Source: Trichoplax sp. H2
Lineage: Eukaryota; Placozoa; Uniplacotomia; Trichoplacea
Reading direction: 5' to 3'
DNA: 64,000 bases
NCBI GenBank assembly: GCA_003344405.1
Contig: NOWV01000005.1
Location: forward strand, 1-64,000
Below the pieces are notes generated by a model. That model was given only the letters and a program-made list of their open reading frames with translations, did no database searches and was not told the origin of the DNA. The translations under genes and the position numbers were made by a program. Positions 45,720 through 64,000 of the stretch are shown piece after piece; within the stretch, counting starts at the first letter, position 1, and every line of letters begins with the position of its first letter.

Positions 45720-48565
45720 GCACAGACTTGCGTACAATACAGTACAGTGTACTGTAGACCATGAGTGCTCTGTACTGTAATCTTGTGTACTGTACACTGT
45801 ACAGTACAACGGGTTTGGTATCGGTTAGCGCAATTTGTACTTACTGCTTGAAGCTGTGGACATTTGATTAGCACACGGTAGTAGTTATATTGACTGATAA
45901 TACTGTAGTAGTCATGAGCTATGTATAAGAACACAGGGCCTCTATTGCTGTAAAGCGTCTGTCCATGCAGTGCAAAATAATGTCACCCGAGTGCTTGCGC
46001 TCTATTCAAGCATGACATCACTTTTGCTAGCGATGACCAAATGAATCTGAGTCGCGAATCATAGACACTCAGATTGGGTATATACTGTAGTATTGGAATA
46101 AATCGCACGCAGAAATGATGTCACTATTGAATAAGATACTTTTCTTTCTATATTAAAAAAAGAATGAATCATTCCGCTACTCAGTTCTGTTACTTTTTAA
46201 TCGAGTGCCATGGAGTTCTACGGAGTGTAGTACAAGCCTTTTTCATTGTGCTTTATAGTACTGTACCAGTATGCTGTAAAGTACAGTGTACAAGTATTGT
46301 GACGATTAATATTAGGTCAACAGAGAGAAAAAAATAGTAATAGTGATCAAATACTCTTGGAAACAATTACTGCATATACTGTACAGTATATGCATGTGTA
46401 TATAATATAATAATAATATACAGTATATACGCGTGTACTCGTATAACTATGCCACTGGTGAATCTGTTACAGAAGTCACGTAGTCACTAAAATTACTTTG
46501 TAATATACAGATGCACGCAGATCTATAAACAGATTGTACAGACAGGAACTACTACTATAAAATAAAATAAAAGACAAAATAAATAATACATAAATAAATA
46601 AATAAATAAATAAAAAGTCTCCAATCTCGATTGCTGAACACCGTAATCAGCAAACGGCACCGCCAAAAGCGGATCAATGAGTGAACTCGAATGCGATACG
46701 CACGTGCAGTACTCTCCACAGTACGTGTACAGTACTGTTTTTGACTGTGCAAAGTCCCTGGTTTACAGTACTGTACGATCTTGTCCATTTCACAATGCAT
46801 TGTACTGTACTGCATAGTACTGTAGTGCATACAGTACAGTGCAGTACTGTACTGGTTAAAGTTCAAAGAAAGAAGAAAAAATCCCTTCCATTTCTATTGT
46901 ACTGTACAGTACACTGTACTGTACACATCTTTCTTTGACAGTAATTGTACAGTACTGTACAGTACTGTGTACAGTACTATACTGTAGAAGGTTTTTCTTT
47001 CTTTTACTACAATAGCTGTACAGTACAGTAGAGTGCTAACTTTTTATTTAATCTAATTTTGAATCATTTTCCTTCCATTTTTCTTTCTTTTTACCTCTGC
47101 CAAGTCCTGTACAGTATACAATGTAGATCCAATTAAAAATCGGGTAAATAGAGCCTATCAATGTGCAGTACAGCATTCAACTGTATGCTCAGTGTACAGT
47201 GTCATGAACCTCTAGAAATGAGTAGTTCTATGACCGAACAAGCTTGCGGTAACTCTGTTGTACGGCCCCGTTCATAATAACCTCGATTACTCACTCAGAT
47301 ACTCAGCGTAAATAGCTTAAAAGGATGATACTGTATTCTAGGAGTCTTGACGCCGAGTATCTGAGTAATCGGGGTTATTATGAACGGATCTACTGTGTTG
47401 TGCTGTACAGTATACAGTACCATGGACTACAGTTCAAGTTACTAAATTACGTGATTAGTGCAACGATCAAGTGTTGTACACTGCGGTATACATACAGTTC
47501 AGTACTATTAAAACCGAAAAATTATATTCTATTTCTGAAAAGGGACAATAAACGAATGAATGATACCAGATCCTTATTAATACGAATATAAATTGACGAT
47601 AAGTTTGTAACAATGACTGTACAGTACTTTGAAAATATCAATGGACTGCTCAATATGAAATCGAGTAGTCTATACCCTGGTATTATTCAATATTTTTGAA
47701 TTCAAAAGTAGCAATAAGTAAAGTGTTGGCCAAGGCGTTCTCACTGCAGTACAGTATACTGTATATAACTTAAATTGATTAATGAAGTATGGAGAAGAAG
47801 CACAATATTAACTTGACTATTATAGCAGCGAGTACTACTCATTAGCGGTTATGCTTGCTCTCTGTGCGAGCAAATACTGTGGTGTACGCGTATTTTCTTT
47901 TTTAGTCAACTAAAGAATGAATCGATATCTAGAAAATGATGACATCTGATAGTATTGATATTTACGGTATCCAGCATCTACAGTACAGTATGACTACGGT
48001 ACAGTGTATAGTACACTACAGTACTGCACTTGTACTGTAGTGATCCGTTGTTATACTGTAGAGCAAAAAGGTTTGAAGAGGGCATACAGTACGGTACAGT
48101 ACAGTATTGCACTTGTACTGCACTGATCCGTTGTTAAACAGCAAAAAGGTTTGAGGAGGGCATAGAGTACAGTACTGTACTGTAATTTATTTAGGCGCGC
48201 GTCCTCTGTTTTCCTACAGTACAGTATGCCTGTACTGTACCCTGACTATACTGTCCATTGTAACAGTTCAGAACAGAAGAAGCTTTCTCCTAGTAACTGC
48301 ACCGCGTCCTACTGTACACAATACGGTACAGTAGTGTGCACAAGAAAAAGCTCCATTTTTCCACTTTCCAGTACAGTACAGTACTGTACTGGAAGAACTG
48401 GAAGCCCGTGTTGTACTGTACCTGTACAGTACAGCACAGTACTGTACAGTACTGTACAATACAGCACAATACAGGATTGTACAGTACTGTACTGTTATTG
48501 TTTTCTTTCTTTTACCTGAGCACAGTATGACCGTTTACAGTACTATTCCTACTCTGTACTGTAGA
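45720..48565. repeat. TGTAC/GTACA pentamer clusters upstream of G-alpha-s
   Basis: Dense clusters of GTAC-centred pentamers, (TGTAC)n and its complement (GTACA)n with frequent flips, lie at about 45735-45810, 46255-46440, 46700-47035, 47985-48240 and 48300-48560. They are separated by ordinary sequence with pyrimidine runs such as TTTCTTTCTTTT. A typical flip gives GTACAGTACTGTAC, which is its own reverse complement, so many short perfect palindromes result. Open frames read alike on both strands (YSTVQYST-type peptides) and are artefacts of the repeat. The tract ends about 240 bp before the G-alpha-s start codon. Confidence 0.9.
47268..47387. mobile_element. Fold-back element, possible MITE
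   Basis: The left arm (47268-47308) starts CCGTTCATAATAACCTCG. The right arm (47351-47387) ends CGGGGTTATTATGAACGG. The arms match over about 37 positions with two substitutions and a 4-bp duplication (CTCA) in the left arm, and enclose a 42-bp loop. No reading frame or clear target-site duplication is visible, so it could be a miniature transposon, a solitary inverted duplication or a structured transcript. Confidence 0.6.
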
Positions 48566-48567
48566 TA

Positions 48568-48583
48568 TGACGTAAATCACGTG
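48568..48583. promoter_or_regulatory. Possible CRE plus E-box before G-alpha-s
   Basis: TGACGTAAATCACGTG contains a CREB/ATF-like TGACGTAA directly followed by the palindromic E-box CACGTG, about 220 bp upstream of the G-alpha-s start. Such sites occur by chance, so only the sequence match is certain. Confidence 0.35.
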
Positions 48584-48801
48584 GCTCCAAGGATTTTTAT
48601 TTTTTAGTCGATCCCATAATGCTGTAAGGGATCCGCCTAGGACTTGTTTGTTGTGCTATTAGTGTTACTAACTTGCTCGCCTTTTTTCGTGTCGACGACT
48701 ACGTCTGTGAACGAGGTTTTCTTTGGCTTTACCTCGCTTTAATTTACTTATTTAAACTAGCGCTTGGTAGCGAGCTGTAGCCGCAGCTACCATCGCATGC
48801 C

Positions 48802-54581
<5,780 letters not shown>

Positions 54582-56689
54582 GAAGTATCCAATTAAGTAC
54601 TTCATGGAAGTTATGAACCTGCTCTCGACACCGGCCTGTACTCTGGCTTAGCGAATGTAAAATGATTTACTTAAGAGATATTAGGTGTGCTATCAAGCAT
54701 TTGTTGGATGTAATTTATATACATTGTTGCCTCAGATCCTAATTACTTCTTATTGAAAGAACTTTATTACCATCTAATTGACACTTTTAATTCTCTTTTC
54801 TTAAAACACTGTCAACTGCTTTCAGTTTGATATATTAATGTGTTCGAGTGAGAGGCCACTACACCCGAAAGTGGTAGTAGTTCTTTTCTCTTTTTGACAG
54901 TATTTGACATTGCTGCCTACTATGATTGATTTTAATGTTAGTATCTGTATAGTAAAGTACGAGGTACAATCATAGTAGCGGTAGTAATATGGTAACTTGA
55001 GTGTGCTAAAGCTAGAAACTAAAATTGCATAGGGAGAATTTTTTTATGTGGCTATCATTAACCCTTGAACAAAGAAAGATACTAATTGAATATCCCTTAG
55101 AACAGATATAGGCTATCCAGTGTAATTCCTTTTATTATTGTGATGTCATGAATTTTCCTTTTTGACATAGCTGTTGATTTTACTTCTGAAAACGGTCTTG
55201 ACAATGTCTTGTATAAAGCCACATCGATATGCTGAGAATACTACACTAGCCTGCATTGCCTCTCCCTTTTCTTTTTTAGTAAGCTGTTGGGTTATGGTAA
55301 AAACAGTGCAATTGTATAGTTTCAACGTAAGATGTCGATTATCATTTACAATGTTATTGTATTTGAAAACAGACTTCATACTCGAATTAGATCTCGAATA
55401 AAGTCAAATGCAATAACATGCATTAGCAGTATTCCTATTCGTTGCTTCTCCAACCAACTTGACACAGATGAGTATGTAGGGTAATTGTAGAACTGTCTGC
55501 TTTTGAAGAGTGCATTTTAATTGATTCAAATTAGACAAGTTTGTAGTATGCGGTGTCGATTGTACACATGCAGATATTGTTGAATATGCTATAGAATGGT
55601 ATATATATCGTAGATGACTAGTAGCACGTGTACAAATATTGCCCGTTAAAAAGGGAACTTGGAAAATGAATGCACATCTTTGTGTATAAATAGGCATTAG
55701 CATTGCATGTAGTACTACGCCGACTGTTGGATAAGATTGTACGTTCAGATAATGCGTTTCTATTTCGGTATTTGAAAGAGACGTTTGTAGCTACAAAATG
55801 ATCACAGTTTGTTTACTTTACTCACCGATTTACAATCTGTATTAGGGTTATCGTATTTGCTTAGTCTATTTTGCTCTCTGAGTAAGGTGATCCCATTTGA
55901 GTGGATCTCTTGTATATGCAGAGACGCAGATGTACTGTGCCGCCAGAGGCCAAAATGAGTAGAAGCTATAAGAAATTGAGTATCATTTAATGTAAATAAT
56001 AATTCTCAACGCAAGCTTTTTCAATGTGTAACTTTTTTTAACGTCAAGAAGGTGCTAGTAAATTCTACTTTCAATTTGCTTATGATATAACGACGAGCAT
56101 GGCCACTGCATTACACCAGTGATTGTTGTACTGTACTACTACTCCCAGTTGTGTAGTTTATGATTACGAAACAATCAAATTCAATTAAGGAAAGAGATTT
56201 ATACTGTAATTGAATAATAAGATAGTTTATATAGGGCAGATTGCATGCTATAATTGCATCTGGACTTGGCTGTCTAGTACAAAGATACAATCCTATTGGC
56301 AAAATACGAGTACTGTCTATTGGTAGTATTGCTATTACTGACTGCAATAAGAAGGCAATTACTGGTAGTACAATGTCCATCTTGTCAATATGTAGCGCAT
56401 ATTGTTTTCCCTAGCGCTAACTTGTGCCTACGCTGACAGCATGATTATGTGTTGGTAGCGCAGTATCAAGTACGTGTAGTGGTAACAGGGATAACCGGAG
56501 AGTATCCTGTTTTAACAACGTTGTTGGTGATTGTAGAAGAACCTGCAGTATGGCCTATGTTAAGCAAGGCTCTTTTGCCAAGGCGTTATCAGGCTTTATG
56601 TACACAACTACACATGGTCAACTTCTTTCCATGTTCGTCCATGGTAACCTGTCAAACGAGTTTGTGTATGATGATCATCAAGTAGACTA
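54582..56689. other. Spacer downstream of G-alpha-s
   Basis: No exon is recognised on either strand. Open frames of 75-99 codons near 55.2-56.7 kb overlap each other on opposite strands and match no family I know. The G-alpha-s 3' UTR should lie at the left; AATAAA occurs near 55399. Confidence 0.5.
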
Positions 56690-57345
56690 GAGTATGTACA
56701 GTAGCATACTCGTACAGTAACAATGACTAGCAGTAGAAAAGAGAGAGAGTAGTACTCCATGTCGTCAAAGCTGTACAGTATTTACTGCTGTCCAATCAAC
56801 TGGACAGTGGCCTCCTTTTGTCCACCGTCTGGCGACAGCCATGACTTCAAAATGATGACAAAAAGTTTTTTCCATTTCAATCATGAACTTTAAATCTAAT
56901 TCGTTTGAACTCGCTACTGTACAATGTACTGTAGCGTGGAACAGGGTTTGTACTGTACTAGCACTGTACTGTACTGTACAATACAGTACAGTACTGTACC
57001 GTGTTAACAGGATCTGTACCACTAGTGTCAAGATAAGTCACTGGTCTACATAAAGGTACTGTAAATAAAGGTGGTCCATGCTACAGCACAATACAGCCTC
57101 TCTATACAGTATACTGTACAGTACTACAGTATACAGTACAACAAAAGTCCTGACTACCGTATTGAATTGGGAATTTTTCCAGACGCCCGTCTCCACCAAT
57201 TGAATGTACTGTACACTGTACACTGTACACTGTACACTGTCCCTTGGGACTAGTGTATTCTCTTACCCATACAGTAGTACATCGTCATACGACTGTAGGC
57301 AGTAGTACAATTCAGTATGGTGTACACCGCTAGTATGGTACAGTA
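56690..57345. repeat. TGTAC/GTACA clusters upstream of AHCY
   Basis: The pentamer family of the 46-48 kb spacer recurs at about 56695-56720, 56928-57002 and 57100-57145. A tidy run of the related heptamer CACTGTA (four copies) lies at about 57210-57240. The cluster ends about 100 bp before the AHCY start codon. Confidence 0.85.
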
Positions 57346-57445
57346 CTTTTGCATCAATTAAAAGGGCCCGCGTGCATAAATCAGATCTCTTTTCATCCGT
57401 GTCTTGCTGAAGAGTTTATTGTCCTCGCTGAGCCAAATTCTAAAA

Positions 57446-61353
<3,908 letters not shown>

Positions 61354-63745
61354 GACTTTGTGCGTTACACTTATCATCTCGATGTGATTAGTTGCGATGA
61401 TTATGTAAACGGTTTTAAGAGCTCTTAATCATCGGTCTGAATTATAAGTTAGTAAAAGATTAAGGGATCATTTTTGCCCATTATGCAAGGATTACAAAGC
61501 AAGGCAAACGATGGTGTTAGAGTAATATGTCATTTGCGTTATCATAAAAATTTTAGTGTTATAGTGATAGAAATATGCACTAGTGCAAGTAAGGTTTCCT
61601 TGATATGCTTATTCTATCAAATATTTGTACTAACATGCACGTCGAGGTAGTTGAATACAGCAATAAATTTTGCGTATTATGGCGATTTCTTATGACAAGA
61701 GTTTTATGTTGGATATCTTTCCTACGCATTTTAACGCTGTATTAGTGGTGTCAAGCACTTTAGAGTTTTACCTATATTATTATTTAACCTTTTTGATAGG
61801 TTATAATTATCATACAATAAACGTTTGGATGCACGTTACTTTGGAGTTGATAATGAATTCTCTTTAATGAAAAGTGTTCTTCTATTGATATTAAAATTTT
61901 CGTAGCAGGATTCAACATGTAGTTTATATTATTTACATTTATTACTTACAATAGTAGAAAACCACTTGAATTTTTTGATGTACGTGACATTGGTTTGATA
62001 GATGTGTAAGTATCACAGTTTTACTTGCACTAGTTACAGTATTAGCTTGGTAAAAATGGGCCCGCACAGTAGAGACCTTTCACAAAACGTTTTCAAAAAT
62101 TTACGTACTACCGTATATCGAATGCAACAGGTGCAGACGTGCAGTTAATGTTACCATTTCGTTTTACAACATAAGAGGTCGTAAGTAACCTTAACATGCC
62201 GCAGTAATTCTGGTTAGCCTCAATGTACTTATTAGAAAAATTTCTATTTTGATTTATTGTGAATTTATTAAAAAATATATTCAATGCTGGAATAGCCAAG
62301 GATGGGTTGTCAATTTTTAAAAGCTTATCGTTGTAAATATCATTATAAAGAGATCATATTAAGGCCCAGATTCAATTTTCATTCATCTACTCATAGATTT
62401 TATATTATGCTGCCTAGATATTTGCAATTAATTAATTAATTGATAACATATCATGCCCACATGCGAATGATAAAATATTTAGTTTTATGATTCTTAATTT
62501 AAGATGAGAAAAATTTAGTTTTGTTATGCGGATCATTTATTAGTGCTAATAAATTCCAAAGCTAAAGTAATTTTCGTATTTCTCATTTACCGATAGGCTA
62601 ATAAAGGGTATTACCGTATTGTAGGTTCTAACATTGGTCTACAATGTACATAGTGTATGATTCATCATTTCTTACTACATAATATTGACTAAAATTAATG
62701 CTAAAAGTGATTTAAAGCACTAAAGTTACAGGCAAAAGTCTAAGTTCGGATTTTTGAAATTATTGTCGTAAACGAATAACTTCAAAAAGTTTTACAATAT
62801 CAGTATGCTGTACTTATAAATAGTTACCTTAAATGTAAGACAATTTATTGGTATTGCATTTTAGATTTCTTTCCCATTTAAGTTGTTAGACCAAGTTTGA
62901 ATATATAGTTATAATAATTTTTATGTTATACGAACATTATAATTTATGATTCTTTCATGTTTAAATGTATAACTACAAGAAATACAAAAAAGCTACCACG
63001 AGTACATCATTTTATTTATTTATTGTACAGTACTTGTACAGTATTTTAAATTCAAGAAATATGCTTTAGACATTATATTTGTTAAGACAATTTCTTGAAA
63101 TTTTTTATTCAAAAACTCATAAGATACGTTCGCTACCTGTTCAAATGTTGTTACTATACTGTATACCTTAAGAGTAAATAATGCCTCTTTAACAGTTGTG
63201 TACAGTGAACACCAACGTATTGGTGTAAAGTCAATAATTACAATATATCTTATAGAATAGATTAATGATAGCTAAGATTAAACCAGAAAAAGAGTTGTAA
63301 TTCCAGTTATTGATCCTGTTACAGCCACGCTGTCAATGTGTTAAAACAGTAATAAGAGTTTTGATATCAAGGTTCGGTAATTTGTATTCTTAAATACTCA
63401 ATCGACGGTAGGTTTATTCTTGATGAAATTTATACTTTCGTCTGCTGAGTAAAGTTGATTTACCAAATATTTTAAAATTGTACTTAAATAAAACACGGTA
63501 AAAATCATGTAGCTTTGCTAATATCAGATAAATACTAATTAAATGATATCCAAAATCTTAAATGTTGTCTAAAATTATTCTAATCGTGTGGATTGAATTA
63601 CGAAAATATTTTCTCCCAAGTAATTTTAACATTCGATAAACAATATTTAGCAGAGCGTAACTTACAACGGTTATACATAAAATCGAAATACCCGGGTTTG
63701 CAATCCCTCATTATACATAACTAATATAAAACGAATCAAATTGAG
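61354..63745. other. Spacer between AHCY and the right-edge gene
   Basis: No exon is supported in these 2.4 kb of AT-rich sequence. A short pentamer pair (TTGTACAGTACTTGTACAG) lies near 63024. The AHCY 3' UTR should lie at the left (AATAAA near 61662), and the 3' UTR of the minus-strand right-edge gene at the right. Confidence 0.5.
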
Positions 63746-63970
63746 CTAAACGGCTCCAACTGAAGGAAATTTCTGAAATGAAGAAGAAATATTATCTCCC
63801 ATCAAGACTGGATCAATTCGAAATGATGATCGCACTAATGGGTTACGTTTGTATATCCTTTTAAATACGTTTAAGCATTTTGTTCGATTCTCGAGGTACT
63901 GTAGATGAGTTAATAATGGCTTCCTATTTTTTACACATTCCGAGCATTGGAAACGTTTTCTCGGTGTTAC
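63746..63970 (-). CDS. Last exon of a possible zinc-finger gene (partial)
   Basis: After a plausible acceptor (TTCAACTTAG, reverse strand) an open frame of 74 codons runs to TAG at 63746-63748. It begins VTPRKRFQCSECVKN and contains a CxxC pair followed by LLTHLQYLE and a later Cys (spacing C-X2-C-X9-H-X9-C), which resembles a divergent C2H2/C2HC finger. It continues with a basic segment and ends in a Ser/Phe-rich tail. There is no ATG at its head, so it would be a 3' terminal exon of a gene continuing beyond 64000. I cannot name the family; it may also be a chance frame. Confidence 0.5.
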   Translation of the reverse strand, partial: VTPRKRFQCSECVKNRKPLLTHLQYLENRTKCLNVFKRIYKRNPLVRSSFRIDPVLMGDNISSSFQKFPSVGAV

Positions 63971-64000
63971 CTAAGTTGAAATTAAGAATTACGAATCTAA

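Noticed and set aside
46555-48530. Overlapping plus- and minus-strand frames rich in Tyr, Ser, Thr, Val and Gln
   Set aside because: They translate the self-complementary TGTAC/GTACA repeat, which reads alike on both strands. They have no independent coding evidence.

Overview
The window looks like nuclear DNA from an early-branching animal. It is AT-rich and dense in short GT-AG introns, and it carries ten protein-coding loci of clear metazoan type, including PIEZO, a stimulatory G-alpha, a Neuralized/SOCS protein and an ataxin-1-type AXH protein. Compact genes, very many introns and human-like gene neighbourhoods point to a placozoan (Trichoplax/Hoilungia type). That assignment is inference; a cnidarian or sponge is not formally excluded. 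I rebuilt exon structures by hand from splice sites, reading frame and known protein families. Nine genes come out complete, with 93 introns in phase and no internal stops. A tenth runs off the right edge.

Layout, left to right: a 55-bp minisatellite (1-545); PYURF/PREY (+, mitochondrial, 1243-1930); CTU2 (-, tRNA 2-thiolation, 3238-7846); a long repeat-rich spacer with a degenerate array of about 190 bp units (8.69-10.3 kb); a compact ataxin-1-like AXH gene (+, 13130-14700) tail to tail with GMP reductase (-, 15619-20493); the mechanosensitive channel PIEZO (-, 23431-36202), head to head with the nucleoporin SEH1 (+, 36666-41877); NEURL2 (-, 42843-43915); a 4.9-kb spacer full of TGTAC/GTACA repeats; G-alpha-s (+, 48802-54581); S-adenosylhomocysteinase AHCY (+, 57446-61353); and the last exon of a probable zinc-finger gene on the minus strand at the right end.

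The genes do not form one pathway. They are housekeeping and signalling genes whose neighbourhood is old. Human GMPR and ATXN1 are adjacent and convergent on 6p22.3, as here. CTU2 and PIEZO1 are neighbours on 16q24.3. PIEZO2, GNAL and SEH1L share 18p11.2. AHCY, NEURL2 and GNAS share 20q. The window therefore looks like a compact relic of an ancestral animal linkage group.

The least explained structures are non-coding. Clusters of a self-complementary GTAC-centred pentamer lie just upstream of three plus-strand genes (PYURF, G-alpha-s, AHCY). There is a fold-back element at 47.27-47.39 kb, a pair of mutually exclusive hairpins in a G-alpha-s intron, and spacers built from degenerate tandem duplications of about 140-200 bp. 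I found no CRISPR, prokaryotic, viral or toxin feature, and no convincing RNA gene.
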